DNA of 64,000 nucleotides from Sphingobacteriales bacterium (GTDB lineage Bacteria > Bacteroidota > Bacteroidia > Chitinophagales > JADIYW01). A program made the position numbers and the translations under genes. Each line of letters opens with the position of its first letter. Positions within the stretch are counted from its first letter, which is position 1. Below are positions 17,501 to 27,758 of the stretch, one piece after another. The DNA lies in NCBI GenBank assembly GCA_016721245.1, contig JADKIQ010000020.1, positions 47,741 to 111,740 on the forward strand, written 5' to 3'. Below the pieces are notes generated by a model. It had not been told where the DNA came from. It saw only the letters and a program-made list of their open reading frames with translations, and searched no databases.

Positions 17501-20500
17501 AGATTGGGTTGGTGTAGTTGAATCTAATGTAATTGAAATGACTATAGATGTTGCACCATCTATAACAACTCAGCCAGGCAGTCCGGCAGCAGTTTGTGCT
17601 GGTACAGGAAATCGAACATTTACGGTAGCAGCAATAGGAAGTGGTACGTTAACTTATCAATGGCAGGAATTTATTTCAGGATGGAATGATGTAACGAATG
17701 GCGGAGTTTATTCAGGGGCAACAACTGTTACTTTAACCATCACCAATCCAACAGCAGGAATGAATGGTAACAGATACCGTTGTGTAGTTTCAGGTACTTG
17801 TTCTCCTATAGCAACATCTGATGGAAATGCTACACTTACAGTGAACGATGTTCCTTTGAAAGCAGTTATTCCATTTCCCGGTGATGGTTCAATAAATATT
17901 GTTTTAGATCCGGATTTAAACTGGACAGACGGCGGTAATGCTGCAACGTATGATGTATATTTTGGCACCTCATCACCAGGTTCGTTTATTGGAAATCAGG
18001 CATCAGCAAGTTACACACCTGCAACCTTAAGCAACTCAACATTATATTACTGGCGAATAAATTCAGTTAATTCCTGTGGAACTACAACAGGAGATATCTG
18101 GTCATTCACAACAGAGCCGGTTACGTTTAATCCGGGTTTTGAAAACAATGTTGGGACAGCCAATGGTTGGATAAAAGATGCTTCCGGAAATATTGCAGTC
18201 ACCATCGGAACAGCACCTTCAACAGCTGCCGTTCGTACAGGAAACAGACGATTGAATGTAACCGTAACAACCACGAACGAACGTTATGTTCAACATGTTG
18301 GATATCCTGTTGTTATTCCAGGAAGCGGTACAAATTATATTCATGCTATCGGATATATCCGTTCAGCAGATAATGCTGATTTAGGCAGAGTTTCAGCTAT
18401 ATCTACTGATGGTGGAACTGCTGTAAATGGTTCTTTAAGTGCAACAACTTCTGGTTCATGGGTGAGATTCACGGCAAGTGGTACCGCTACAAACGGAAGA
18501 ACCTATATACCAAGAATTGGTGTGGATGGTGATAATGATGCGGGTGGAGATACTTACGGATTTGAAGATGTAATCATTTATACAACAACACTTTCATCCG
18601 GAGTGGATGTAACTGCACCAAATGTAGCCACAGGCTTATGTATTAATTCAGTTGGAAATAATAATGTTATAACCTGGACGGATGGAACAGACAATGCCAC
18701 ACAAACCAGTGGTATTAATGGTGTGATGATTTTACGTGCACCTGCCGGAACGTCATTGCCTACTCTGAATAATCAGGGTTATTATTCCACAGATTCAAAA
18801 ATTGGCCCGAATACAATTAACGGCTGGACGGTTTTATCAAATAATATTGCACCCGGTACTCAAACTTACACAGATAATAATTCGGCGGGTACACCATTTA
18901 TTTATGCTGTGTATATGCGTGACAAAGCATATAATTATTCCGCAGCAGCCAGTTTTACAACAGCAAATGGCGGTTCAGATCAAACACTGGCTTGTGGTGC
19001 AACAACAGCGACTATGGCAGGAACAGCAGCTCCGGGCGGTTATACTGGAACATGGACTTTGGTTAGTGGATCAGGAACAATTACATCTCCAAATTCTGCA
19101 ACAACAACAATCACCGGTATCACATCTAATTCTATATTTAAGTGGTCAGTAACGAATGGTTCAGGCTGTTCAACTTTTGATTATGTAAATGTATATTCCT
19201 CTATTTTGCCTGATGGATATCCGTTGGATGATACAGTATATAATGAAACAGGTACTGCATCTTTTGGTACGTCACCAACATTTACTGCTGGCGTTACCTA
19301 TCAATGGGTAGTTTATAATGGTACCACCTGGTCTGATGTTGTCAATGGTGGTGTGTATTCAGGAGCAACAGATACTGTTCTTATTATAAATAACCCTCCG
19401 TTCAGTATGAACGGGTATAAGTATTTTTGTAAACTTATGAGGAGTCCGTGCGACCTTACTCAAACATTACAGGCAACTTTATCGGTGTTGCCATTGACAA
19501 TATTTTCTAATACAACTACAAAAGCATGTGGTACAGATTTTGGCAGTAGTTTCGGTACATTTACAAGAAATATAACAGTATCGGGATTACCAACACCATT
19601 AAACAATACAGGAGGCAAATATGTATTGCAGCAAATTGATATAAAATTAGGAAGCTCGTCTTGTAAGAAGAATCTAAGCACGTATGATTTTAGATTAACA
19701 GCTCCGGATGGTACTAATATAGACTTTATCACAGACTTAACTACTACCTCAACAAATGTTTGGGCTGATTTGCATTTCAGAGATCAGCCATCATTAGAGA
19801 AGATAAGGGAATATAGTAATACTGTACAAGGTTCTTATTATCCATACGGTATTGGTTATTATGCTGTAGATGGTGATAATAGTTTTCAAAGCACATTCAA
19901 TGGGAAAAGCCCGAATGGAACCTGGGTGTTATCCATTAAAGAGAGTGTAAGCACAGGCAATGAGATTTCTTTTGAAGGTGTAAAATTATACTTTGGACCT
20001 GCATTTGTAAATAATGTTGTAACAACTGTGGATGCAAATAATGATTGTGTTTCCGCAACTTGTTTGGACACTAAAAGTAAGATAGTGGGCACAAATAATT
20101 ACTATCCTCAAAGTGACCCTAATTACCCTGGAAACACAGTTAGCGGCGCCTGTGACTGGAATGCAGCAAACAATAACAGTACCTGGTTTTATTTTATAGC
20201 AAGTGCTACAACAGCCTATATTTCTGTAAGCGGTAACACAAATCAAACGGCTGGTTCAGATGACACACAGCCAATTGTACTTAGCCAGACAGGTGATTGC
20301 ACGGGTAGTTTTAGTGTGCCAACCGGAGGATGCCCAAATGACGAAACAAGAAATAATACCGCATATCTCTCAGCTAATGGCGGAGGGATTACTACTTCGG
20401 GAAATATATATGTTAATGGTATAGCTGCAAATACTGAGTTTAATCTATCTGGACTAACAGTTGGACAAAAATATTATTTGTTAGTGGATGGGAATGGAGG

Positions 20501-21089
20501 TATTTCATCCACATTCTATTTGGAAGGTTTAAATGGTTGTGCTGTTTGTAATACATTACTGCCAATAGAATTACTGTATTTTAAAACGACCTGCGAGAAT
20601 AACGGTGAATTAATTTACTGGGCCACGGCATCGGAACTGAACAATGATTATTTTGATATAGAAGTCAGTACAGATTCCAGAAACTGGGAAAAAATAGCAA
20701 CCATAAACGGTTCGGGTAACAGTAATAATGTAAAAGAGTATTCCTGGAAAAATAATAAACCAATTTCAGGTATTAAATATTACAGAATTAAACAAGTAGA
20801 TTTTAATGGAAAATACACCTATTCGTATATCATATCTTCAACCTGTCATTTTGAAGATGACAGCAATTTTTTAGTTTACGTAAACCAGAATAATGAAGAA
20901 GTTATAATATACGGAAATAATGGTGCTGAAGAAGATTATACTTTGTTTGATAACTTAGGCAGAGTAATAATCAAAGGGTTTATTCACGATAAAATATCAA
21001 ATATTAATATTCAGCAATTACAAAAAGGTGTTTATATACTTAAGCTCGGAAATGAATCAATCAAAACATTTAAAATTGTGAAACAATAA
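14553..21089 (+). CDS. Giant secreted multidomain protein with type A T9SS sorting domain
   Basis: A 2178-aa surface or secreted protein. A signal peptide (residues 1-24, ending NIKAQ) is followed by about 750 residues of Ser/Thr/Asn/Gly-rich beta-helix-like sequence starting with a GNWATAANWSRY motif. Next come repeated Ig-like/SprB-like modules (two copies of a 95-residue unit at about 16940-17550), a fibronectin-like unit and a carbohydrate-binding-like region. A P-domain-like beta-sandwich lies near 19545-19995 (DFRLTAPDGT, NGTWVLSIKE). The C-terminus has the LPIELLYFKTTCENNGE module and a sorting domain ending GVYILKLGNESIKTFKIVKQ, which marks T9SS type A export. ATG at 14553 is chosen for the signal peptide. 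The ligand is unknown; adhesion is a reasonable guess. Confidence 0.85.
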   Translation: MKRNLHFYTLLFVLFISTQNIKAQTAGDYKTFGAGNWATAANWSRYNGTTWVNPAPAAPSSTDGVITVDHGMTVNTTITIDQTTISSSGSVELLTSGAITVANGPDAIDLNVYGTYKRTATATNLTPTGNVTFQSGSYYIHNASGGTLPTCTWDAASNLQIDVTLANNEFTESFGNVIFNGSADCNLATGAFTRTIQGNLTISSTGTIGLSSSTTNAATLTINGNLIINANGSLILDRPTAANGTSLTKKIIVKGNFEQSTGTLNFSNNTSTTISAPPSRIAEIDVEGNFIHTGGTITETASDADFTSRFNMTKTTGTQNIESTGFSNGASNIINFLAGNANAKSVVATGKTFTQAANTTFTVSAGTSTPDLDIDGTLINQGTTSWTVNGTWAVNNNGTYVHNTLAGISTPLNSATLNTGSNFIYRGSSTLNTPVSSSGRTYYNLAYESTSGTYAPTFSAGSSALTVNGTLRVGDGSANATNLSQGAFTGTLNFNGDINITQSSTLSCNSFTLAADKILTLSNASANSLSAASASQTFTLNGITKEVNTNGFSGASTRAISNTNSPTITLGSAATVEFNGTSNQPTSGLPSTVPNVTINNNAGVTLSAGLDVSTSLALTAGLFTIGANNLTFGTSATISGTPSSTKMVVATSTGEFRKNYAGTGSFLFPVGDNTGTAEYSPVTLNFTAGTFSAAYAGVRVDNSKHTNNSSITDFLNRFWTVTTSGITSPTCDVTLVYADGDVNGTESNIFGGVKNGSVWVCMDGVAVSTNTINKSITNFYDGVFTGGDATVMVCTVCINPTNGGSIGNAQSYTCGSFDPAAITNTAAPTGHTGTLEYQWQLSTTSNSSGFSDISGAISDTYDPASISQTTWYKRLSRVDCKSNWTGAAESNVVEMTVSCVNPTSGGTIGNAQSNCGSFNPTTITNTADASGTSCTIEYQWQSSTTSNASGFSDISGATSSTYDPSTITQTTWFKRIARSICRLDWVGVVESNVIEMTIDVAPSITTQPGSPAAVCAGTGNRTFTVAAIGSGTLTYQWQEFISGWNDVTNGGVYSGATTVTLTITNPTAGMNGNRYRCVVSGTCSPIATSDGNATLTVNDVPLKAVIPFPGDGSINIVLDPDLNWTDGGNAATYDVYFGTSSPGSFIGNQASASYTPATLSNSTLYYWRINSVNSCGTTTGDIWSFTTEPVTFNPGFENNVGTANGWIKDASGNIAVTIGTAPSTAAVRTGNRRLNVTVTTTNERYVQHVGYPVVIPGSGTNYIHAIGYIRSADNADLGRVSAISTDGGTAVNGSLSATTSGSWVRFTASGTATNGRTYIPRIGVDGDNDAGGDTYGFEDVIIYTTTLSSGVDVTAPNVATGLCINSVGNNNVITWTDGTDNATQTSGINGVMILRAPAGTSLPTLNNQGYYSTDSKIGPNTINGWTVLSNNIAPGTQTYTDNNSAGTPFIYAVYMRDKAYNYSAAASFTTANGGSDQTLACGATTATMAGTAAPGGYTGTWTLVSGSGTITSPNSATTTITGITSNSIFKWSVTNGSGCSTFDYVNVYSSILPDGYPLDDTVYNETGTASFGTSPTFTAGVTYQWVVYNGTTWSDVVNGGVYSGATDTVLIINNPPFSMNGYKYFCKLMRSPCDLTQTLQATLSVLPLTIFSNTTTKACGTDFGSSFGTFTRNITVSGLPTPLNNTGGKYVLQQIDIKLGSSSCKKNLSTYDFRLTAPDGTNIDFITDLTTTSTNVWADLHFRDQPSLEKIREYSNTVQGSYYPYGIGYYAVDGDNSFQSTFNGKSPNGTWVLSIKESVSTGNEISFEGVKLYFGPAFVNNVVTTVDANNDCVSATCLDTKSKIVGTNNYYPQSDPNYPGNTVSGACDWNAANNNSTWFYFIASATTAYISVSGNTNQTAGSDDTQPIVLSQTGDCTGSFSVPTGGCPNDETRNNTAYLSANGGGITTSGNIYVNGIAANTEFNLSGLTVGQKYYLLVDGNGGISSTFYLEGLNGCAVCNTLLPIELLYFKTTCENNGELIYWATASELNNDYFDIEVSTDSRNWEKIATINGSGNSNNVKEYSWKNNKPISGIKYYRIKQVDFNGKYTYSYIISSTCHFEDDSNFLVYVNQNNEEVIIYGNNGAEEDYTLFDNLGRVIIKGFIHDKISNINIQQLQKGVYILKLGNESIKTFKIVKQ

Positions 21090-21121
21090 ATTTCTAACCA
21101 AATTTCTTCATACTTGTTTCC

Positions 21122-21149
21122 GCCACCTTTTTCAGGGTGGCTTTTTTTA
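21122..21149 (+). terminator. Terminator after giant protein 1
   Basis: GCCACC and GGTGGC form a stem with an 8-base loop, followed by T7. The remaining 250 bp to 21401 are AT-rich leader of the next gene; no further element can be supported there. Confidence 0.8.
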
Positions 21150-21401
21150 TCAGAACTATTTTTATTTGTATTCTGCGCAGGAATAACTACATATTAATTT
21201 TATGATTTAAATGTGCGTTTTATTTTCTGTTGTAACTGATTAATAGTTAATAAGATAAAGCAAAATTTAATTTGTAAATCAAGAAATATTTTAAATTTTA
21301 AGTAGGGCAATCGTAGAATATTATCACTAAGATAAACTTTGTTATACTCTTATATTTAGAAATAAATTTTAGTCTCTCAAACAATTTACAAATAAGATAT
21401 C

Positions 21402-24400
21402 ATGGCTTCAATGTTATATCATTTTAAAAAAATAATATTTGTATTTCTATTTATTAATGTTACAGGTGTTTACTCGCAAATTGTAATCAATGAAGTAAAC
21501 CATAGACCTACAGATGCAGCACCATGTCCAACAAACCCTACTACTGGAGCACCTACTTGTCAGGGTTTAGTAGGTACAGGCAGAGAGTTTGTTGAATTAT
21601 ATAATCCAACTTGTAATGCTTTTGATTTAAGTGGTTTTATTATTGCATCTAGAAGTGATGTAGTTGGTAATGATTACGGAGGAGCATTCAGATTTCCTGC
21701 AGGTGCATCAATTCCACCTAACGGGATTGTATCATTTGGTTCTGGCGATGCCGGTGCACCAGCAGTAACTTATGGATATAATGCTGCTCCCGCCGGAGAT
21801 AAAAGAGTTGGACCCAAAGGATGGTTATTGCCAAATACAGAAGGTTGGGTTGCGTTATACAGACCCAATGGGACTTGCTACCAATTAGTATATTATGCAA
21901 GTTCTGGAGAAGGTACTGCCTGTATTACAAACGGAAGCTCAGAGTTCTTGCAGAATCCACTTGTACCAACAAATAGTGGTGCAATAACATTATTAAGTGC
22001 AAATGCAGTATTCACGAGTACACCAGCTGTTTGCCAATATATTGGTCCATATGCCAGTCCAAATTTATCAATGGCAAGAGTGCCTGATGGTGGAACCTGG
22101 CAAACAAACAGGGCAGCTACACCAACTGCATGTAATAGTACTTGTAATGTTATTTCAACCATAAATTTTACGGCCTCTGTATCTCAACCAACTTGCGGAA
22201 ATAATAATGGAAGTATTACTCTAAATGTTACATCAGCAGGCGCAGCAACATTTAGCTGGTCTCCTAATCCATCACCAACAAATACAACATCATCAACAAC
22301 AGCTAATAATCTTTCAGCTACTAGCTATACAATAAGTGTCACTCAATCTGGTTGCACTAAAGATACAATCATTACATTAACTGCAACAGGTAAACCAAAT
22401 GCAGGATCTGATCAAACGGGTGCCTGTGGTGGAACATCAGCTACATTAACGGGAACAGCACCAACTACCGGAACATGGTCGGCACAGTCAAGTAACCCAA
22501 CCGGAGCTACGTTAGGTTCTACAGTTGGTGGCATTGCGTCGGTAGCATTTACTGCGAATGCAAGCGGAGTATATAACTTCATTTATTCATCGAGCGGATG
22601 TACAGATACTATGAATATTACTGTTAATCCTAAACCAAATGCAGGATCTGATCAAACGAATGTCTGTGCAGGAACTTCTGCAACCTTAACCGGAACAAAT
22701 CCAACAACTGGTACATGGACTGCACAAACCGGAAATCCTGCCGGAGCTACTTTAGGTTCTACAGCTGGTGGCATTGCTGCGGTAGTATATGCAACAAGTT
22801 CAAGTGGAGTTTACAATTTTATTTATACCGCTAATGGATGTTCCGATACAATGAATATTACAGTAACTGCCAAACCGAATGCAGGCATTGATCAAACGGT
22901 CAATTGTTTTATCACAGGCACAGCTACGATGGCCGGCAGTGGAACTGGAACCTGGTCTTTTGCTACGGGAAATGCCGGTACAGCAACAATTACAACACTT
23001 AATAGCGCCACCACAACGGTTACAAATTTTAGTACATCCGGAACCTATAATTTAGTATGGACAAACAATGGCTGTAGTGATACAGCACGAATCACCGTAA
23101 ATAATAGTTGTGCATGTCCGATAACGAATAATAATTTAACAGCACCGGTATCACCCAACTGTGCACCATACAATGGAACAACGATAAATGGAAGTACGGC
23201 AACACCTGCAGGCGGAACCTACACGTGGCAATACAGCAATGGCGGCGGATTTGCCAATGCAAGTGGAACGAATAATACCGAAGATTATACAACAGGAGTA
23301 TTGCCATCAAACACCCATCAATTCAGAAGAATATATACCACCACCAGTGGTATCATTTGTTCTGATACGAGCAATGTGGTAACAATAGTGGTAAACGCCA
23401 AACCGAATGCAGGCATAGATCAAACGGTCAATTGTTTTATTACAGGCACAGCAACGATGGCGGGCAGCGGAGCAGGTAGCTGGTCATTTGCTACGGGAAA
23501 TGCCGGTACAGCAACAATTACAACACTTAATAGTGCCACCACAACAGTTACAAATTTTAGTACATCCGGAACCTATAATTTAGTATGGACAAACAATGGG
23601 TGTAGTGATACAGCACGAATCACCGTAAATAATAGTTGTGCATGTCCGATAACGAATAATAATTTAACAGCACCGGTATCGCCCAATTGTGCACCATACA
23701 ATGGAACAACGATAAATGGAAGTACGGCAACACCTGCAGGCGGAACCTACACATGGCAATACAGCAATGGCGGCGGATTTGCCAATGCAAGTGGAACGAA
23801 TAATACAGAAGATTATACAACAGGTGTATTGCCATCAAACACCCATCAATTCAGAAGAATATACACCACAACCAGTGGAATCATTTGTTCTGATACGAGC
23901 AATGTGGTAACAATACTGGTAAACGCCAAACCGAATGCAGGCATTGATCAAACGGTCAATTGTTTTATCACAGGCACAGCAACGATGGCCGGCAGTGGAA
24001 CAGGAACCTGGTCTTTTGCTACAGGAAATGCTGGTACAGCAAGTATTACATCAATAAATAGTCCGACAACAACAGTTACAAATTTTAGTACATCCGGAAC
24101 CTATAATTTAGTATGGACAAACAATGGCTGCAGTGATACAGCACGAATCACCGTAAATAATAGTTGTGCTTGCCCGATAACGAATAATAATTTAACAGCA
24201 CCGGTATCGCCCAACTGTGCACCATACAATGGCACTACCATAAATGGAAGTGCGGCAACACCTGCAGGCGGAACCTACACGTGGCAATACAGCAATGGCG
24301 GAGGATTTGCAAATGCAAGTGGAACGAACAATACCGAAGATTATACAACAGGTGTATTGCCATCAAACACCCATCAATTCAGAAGAATATATACCACCAC

Positions 24401-27400
24401 CAGTGGAATCATTTGTTCTGATACGAGCAATGTGGTAACAATACTGGTAAACGCCAAACCCAATGCAGGCATTGATCAAACGGTCAATTGTTTTATCACA
24501 GGCACAGCAACGATGGCGGGCAGCGGAACTGGAACCTGGTCTTTTGCTACAGGAAATGCAGGTACAGCAACTATTACATCAACCAATAGCGCAACAACAA
24601 CGGTTACCAATTTTAGTGCATCCGGAACCTATAATTTAGTATGGACAAACAATGGCTGTAGTGATACAGCACGAATCACAGTAAATAATAGTTGTGCTTG
24701 CCCGATAACGAATAATAATTTAACAGCACCGGTATCGCCCAATTGTGCACCCTACAATGGAACAACGATAAATGGAAGTGCGGCAACGCCAGCAGGAGGA
24801 ACCTACACATGGCAATACAGCAATGGCGGCGGATTTGCCAATGCAAGTGGAACGAACAATACAGAAGATTATGCAACAGGTGTATTGCCATCAAACACCC
24901 ATCAATTCAGAAGAATATATACCACAACCAGTGGGATTATTTGTTCTGATACGAGCAATGTGGTAACGATAGTGGTAAACGCCAAACCCAATGCAGGCAT
25001 TGATCAAACGGTCAATTGTTTTATTACAGGCACAGCAACGATGGCGGGCAGCGGAGCAGGTAGCTGGTCATTTGCTACGGGAAATGCCGGTACAGCAACA
25101 ATTACAACACTTAATAGCGCCACCACAACGGTTACAAATTTTAGTACATCCGGAACCTATAATTTAGTATGGACAAACAATGGCTGTAGTGATACAGCAC
25201 GAATCACCGTAAATAATAGTTGTGCTTGCCCGATAACGAATAATAATTTAACAGCACCGGTATCACCCAACTGTGCACCATACAATGGAACAACGATAAA
25301 TGGAAGTACGGCAACACCTGCAGGCGGAACCTACACATGGCAATACAGCAATGGCGGCGGATTTGCCAATGCAAGTGGAACGAACAATACCGAAGATTAT
25401 ACAACAGGAGTATTGCCATCAAACACCCATCAATTCAGAAGAATATACACCACAACCAGTGGGATTATTTGTTCTGATACGAGCAATGTGGTAACGATAG
25501 TGGTAAACGCCAAACCCAATGCAGGCATTGATCAAACGGTCAATTGTTTTATTACAGGCACAGCAACGATGGCCGGCAGTGGAACTGGAACATGGTCTTT
25601 TGCTACAGGAAATGCAGGTACAGCAAGTATTACATCAATAAATAGTCCGACAACAACAGTTACCAATTTTAGTGCATCCGGAACCTATAATTTAGTATGG
25701 ACAAACAATGGCTGTAGTGATACAGCACGAATCACAGTAAATAATAGTTGTGCTTGCCCGATAACGAATAATAATTTAACAGCACCGGTATCGCCCAATT
25801 GTGCACCCTACAATGGAACAACGATAAATGGAAGTGCGGCAACGCCAGCAGGAGGAACCTACACATGGCAATACAGCAATGGCGGCGGATTTGCCAATGC
25901 AAGTGGAACGAACAATACAGAAGATTATGCAACAGGTGTATTGCCATCAAACACCCATCAATTCAGAAGAATATATACCACCACCAGTGGAATCATTTGT
26001 TCTGATACAAGTAATGTGGTAACGATAGTGGTAAACGCCAAACCGAATGCTAATGCAGGTTTAAATAAAGTATTAACATGTACCAATCCGACTGTTACTT
26101 TGGATGGTTCAAGCACAACAACCGGTGTTAGTTATTCCTGGACAGGTCCTGGAATTGTAAGTGGTGGAAGTATTGCTACTCCTGTTGTAAATGCATCAGG
26201 AACTTATACATTGACCGTAACCGTAAATTCAACAAATTGTCAGCAAACAGATAATGTTGATGTGACAAGCAACGGCGCATTACCAAATGCAGATGCAGGT
26301 TTAAATAAAGTGATAACGTGTACAAATCCAACCGTTATTTTAGACGGTTCAAGTACAACATCGGGTGTGAGTTATGCATGGACAGGTCCGGGAGTCGTTA
26401 GTGGAGGTGCTACTGCAAAACCAACTGTAAATGCTGCAGGTGCATATACATTAACAGTAACAATTACAGCAACTGGTTGTCAGCAAACCGATGTTGTTAA
26501 TGTAACCAATAACACCACATTACCCAATGCAAATGCAGGCTCAGATAAAATATTAACATGTATTTTAACAGATGTGCTATTAGATGGAAGCAGTACAACA
26601 TCGGGTGTGAGTTATGCATGGACAGGCCCCGGAATTGTGAGCGGAGGTGCTACAGCAACACCCGATGTAAATAAATCAGGAATATATACATTGACTGTAA
26701 CGAATCCTGTTTCCGGATGTAAAAATACAGATCAGGTAGAGGTATTTAATAACGGAACATTACCAAATGCTGATGCAGGTTTAGATAAGGAGCTAACATG
26801 TACAAAAACCTCAGTAATATTAGATGGTAGCAGTACAACAACAGGTGTTACATATACCTGGATTGGGCCGGGCATCCTAAGTGGCGCAAGTTCTGCTACT
26901 CCGACAGTAAATACCACAGGAACCTACACCGTAACAGTTACAGAAACAGCCACAGGTTGTAAAAAAACAGATCAGGTATTAGTTACGAAAAATACTGCAT
27001 TACCAAACATAAATGCTGGAAATCCTAAAGAATTAACATGTACAGCTACTACTGTTTTATTAAATGGCTCATCATCCACAATCAGTGCAAACCCGAGTTG
27101 GGCAGGCCCAGGAATTATTAATGGTCAGTCTACTTTTACACCAACAATAAATACCAGTGGTACATATACATTAACAATGACCGATACCATAAACGGGTGT
27201 GTTGCATCTGCTTCAGTTTTAGTTACTACGGATACTTTGCCACCGGTCTTAACAATTATCTCTAGTAAGAATCCGGCAGAATATAATGAAATTATTAACC
27301 TGACATTAAACAGTAATGCTACTATTTCTGCTGTTCAGTGGCAGCCTGCAGCTTTGGTAAGTGATTCTTTAGCAACGCAAGTAAGCGCACAAATAAGCAG

Positions 27401-27758
27401 CCCGACAACATTTATCGTGAACGCTACTGATAGCAAAGGATGTTCAGGTACGACTTCTTTATTTGTGAATCTCTTTAATGTAGATTGCATATATGTTCCA
27501 AATACATTTACACCTGATGCAAACGGAAAAAATGAAGTATTCAAACCCTTAGGCTCAAAATTAAAAACAATAAGCATATTCAGGATTTTTGACAGGTGGG
27601 GGAATATGGTTTTTGAAACAACAGATGTTAGTCAGGGGTGGGATGGTACCTATAAAGGGAAATTATTAGAACCCGGTGTATATGTATATTACATAGAAGG
27701 AACTTGTATTACCAATAACAAAGAAATTATAAAAGGTGATGTTACGCTTATTCGTTAA
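21402..27758 (+). CDS. Giant repeat protein with lamin-tail domain and type B T9SS sorting domain
   Basis: A 2118-aa exported protein. Signal peptide (to about residue 26, GVYSQ), then a lamin-tail domain (IVINEVNHRP ... REFVELYNPT). Two 79-residue Ig-like units come next, then six near-identical 176-residue units (nt 22869-26036). Five 80-residue units of the form DAGLNKVLTCTNPTVTLDGS with SWTGPGIVSGG follow, and a C-terminal gliding-motility type sorting domain (FTPDANGKNEVFKP, IFDRWGNMVFET, GVYVYYIEG, KGDVTLIR). That last domain is T9SS type B and usually needs a PorP/SprF partner, which is the next gene and overlaps by 20 bp. This is the layout of SprB-like adhesins. The ligand is unknown. 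Confidence 0.88.
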   Translation: MASMLYHFKKIIFVFLFINVTGVYSQIVINEVNHRPTDAAPCPTNPTTGAPTCQGLVGTGREFVELYNPTCNAFDLSGFIIASRSDVVGNDYGGAFRFPAGASIPPNGIVSFGSGDAGAPAVTYGYNAAPAGDKRVGPKGWLLPNTEGWVALYRPNGTCYQLVYYASSGEGTACITNGSSEFLQNPLVPTNSGAITLLSANAVFTSTPAVCQYIGPYASPNLSMARVPDGGTWQTNRAATPTACNSTCNVISTINFTASVSQPTCGNNNGSITLNVTSAGAATFSWSPNPSPTNTTSSTTANNLSATSYTISVTQSGCTKDTIITLTATGKPNAGSDQTGACGGTSATLTGTAPTTGTWSAQSSNPTGATLGSTVGGIASVAFTANASGVYNFIYSSSGCTDTMNITVNPKPNAGSDQTNVCAGTSATLTGTNPTTGTWTAQTGNPAGATLGSTAGGIAAVVYATSSSGVYNFIYTANGCSDTMNITVTAKPNAGIDQTVNCFITGTATMAGSGTGTWSFATGNAGTATITTLNSATTTVTNFSTSGTYNLVWTNNGCSDTARITVNNSCACPITNNNLTAPVSPNCAPYNGTTINGSTATPAGGTYTWQYSNGGGFANASGTNNTEDYTTGVLPSNTHQFRRIYTTTSGIICSDTSNVVTIVVNAKPNAGIDQTVNCFITGTATMAGSGAGSWSFATGNAGTATITTLNSATTTVTNFSTSGTYNLVWTNNGCSDTARITVNNSCACPITNNNLTAPVSPNCAPYNGTTINGSTATPAGGTYTWQYSNGGGFANASGTNNTEDYTTGVLPSNTHQFRRIYTTTSGIICSDTSNVVTILVNAKPNAGIDQTVNCFITGTATMAGSGTGTWSFATGNAGTASITSINSPTTTVTNFSTSGTYNLVWTNNGCSDTARITVNNSCACPITNNNLTAPVSPNCAPYNGTTINGSAATPAGGTYTWQYSNGGGFANASGTNNTEDYTTGVLPSNTHQFRRIYTTTSGIICSDTSNVVTILVNAKPNAGIDQTVNCFITGTATMAGSGTGTWSFATGNAGTATITSTNSATTTVTNFSASGTYNLVWTNNGCSDTARITVNNSCACPITNNNLTAPVSPNCAPYNGTTINGSAATPAGGTYTWQYSNGGGFANASGTNNTEDYATGVLPSNTHQFRRIYTTTSGIICSDTSNVVTIVVNAKPNAGIDQTVNCFITGTATMAGSGAGSWSFATGNAGTATITTLNSATTTVTNFSTSGTYNLVWTNNGCSDTARITVNNSCACPITNNNLTAPVSPNCAPYNGTTINGSTATPAGGTYTWQYSNGGGFANASGTNNTEDYTTGVLPSNTHQFRRIYTTTSGIICSDTSNVVTIVVNAKPNAGIDQTVNCFITGTATMAGSGTGTWSFATGNAGTASITSINSPTTTVTNFSASGTYNLVWTNNGCSDTARITVNNSCACPITNNNLTAPVSPNCAPYNGTTINGSAATPAGGTYTWQYSNGGGFANASGTNNTEDYATGVLPSNTHQFRRIYTTTSGIICSDTSNVVTIVVNAKPNANAGLNKVLTCTNPTVTLDGSSTTTGVSYSWTGPGIVSGGSIATPVVNASGTYTLTVTVNSTNCQQTDNVDVTSNGALPNADAGLNKVITCTNPTVILDGSSTTSGVSYAWTGPGVVSGGATAKPTVNAAGAYTLTVTITATGCQQTDVVNVTNNTTLPNANAGSDKILTCILTDVLLDGSSTTSGVSYAWTGPGIVSGGATATPDVNKSGIYTLTVTNPVSGCKNTDQVEVFNNGTLPNADAGLDKELTCTKTSVILDGSSTTTGVTYTWIGPGILSGASSATPTVNTTGTYTVTVTETATGCKKTDQVLVTKNTALPNINAGNPKELTCTATTVLLNGSSSTISANPSWAGPGIINGQSTFTPTINTSGTYTLTMTDTINGCVASASVLVTTDTLPPVLTIISSKNPAEYNEIINLTLNSNATISAVQWQPAALVSDSLATQVSAQISSPTTFIVNATDSKGCSGTTSLFVNLFNVDCIYVPNTFTPDANGKNEVFKPLGSKLKTISIFRIFDRWGNMVFETTDVSQGWDGTYKGKLLEPGVYVYYIEGTCITNNKEIIKGDVTLIR
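22869..26036 (+). repeat. Six tandem 528-bp coding repeats
   Basis: Unit starts are at 22869, 23397, 23925, 24453, 24981 and 25509, each beginning GCCAAACC; the period is exactly 528 bp (176 codons) with no indels. Units differ by scattered base changes only. First halves of units 2 and 5 share a GAGSWSFATG variant, units 3 and 6 share SITSINSPTTT, and second halves of units 4 and 6 share the DYATGVLPSN variant. Such long, near-identical repeats are prone to recombination in the cell and to collapse in assembly. Confidence 0.95.

Noticed and set aside
14407..21311. TAGGGCAAT shared upstream of both giant adhesin genes (14407-14415, 21303-21311)
   Set aside because: A single 9-base match between two 250-bp AT-rich spacers can easily occur by chance, and the distance to the start differs (about 140 and 90 bp).
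23092..26022. Conserved extra open frames (antisense and +1) repeated every 528 bp
   Set aside because: They recur only because the underlying coding repeat recurs; they lack starts, signals or domains and are shadows of the adhesin gene.
22869..26036. Repeat array as CRISPR
   Set aside because: The units are 528 bp, adjacent and coding; there are no short repeats with unique spacers and no cas genes.
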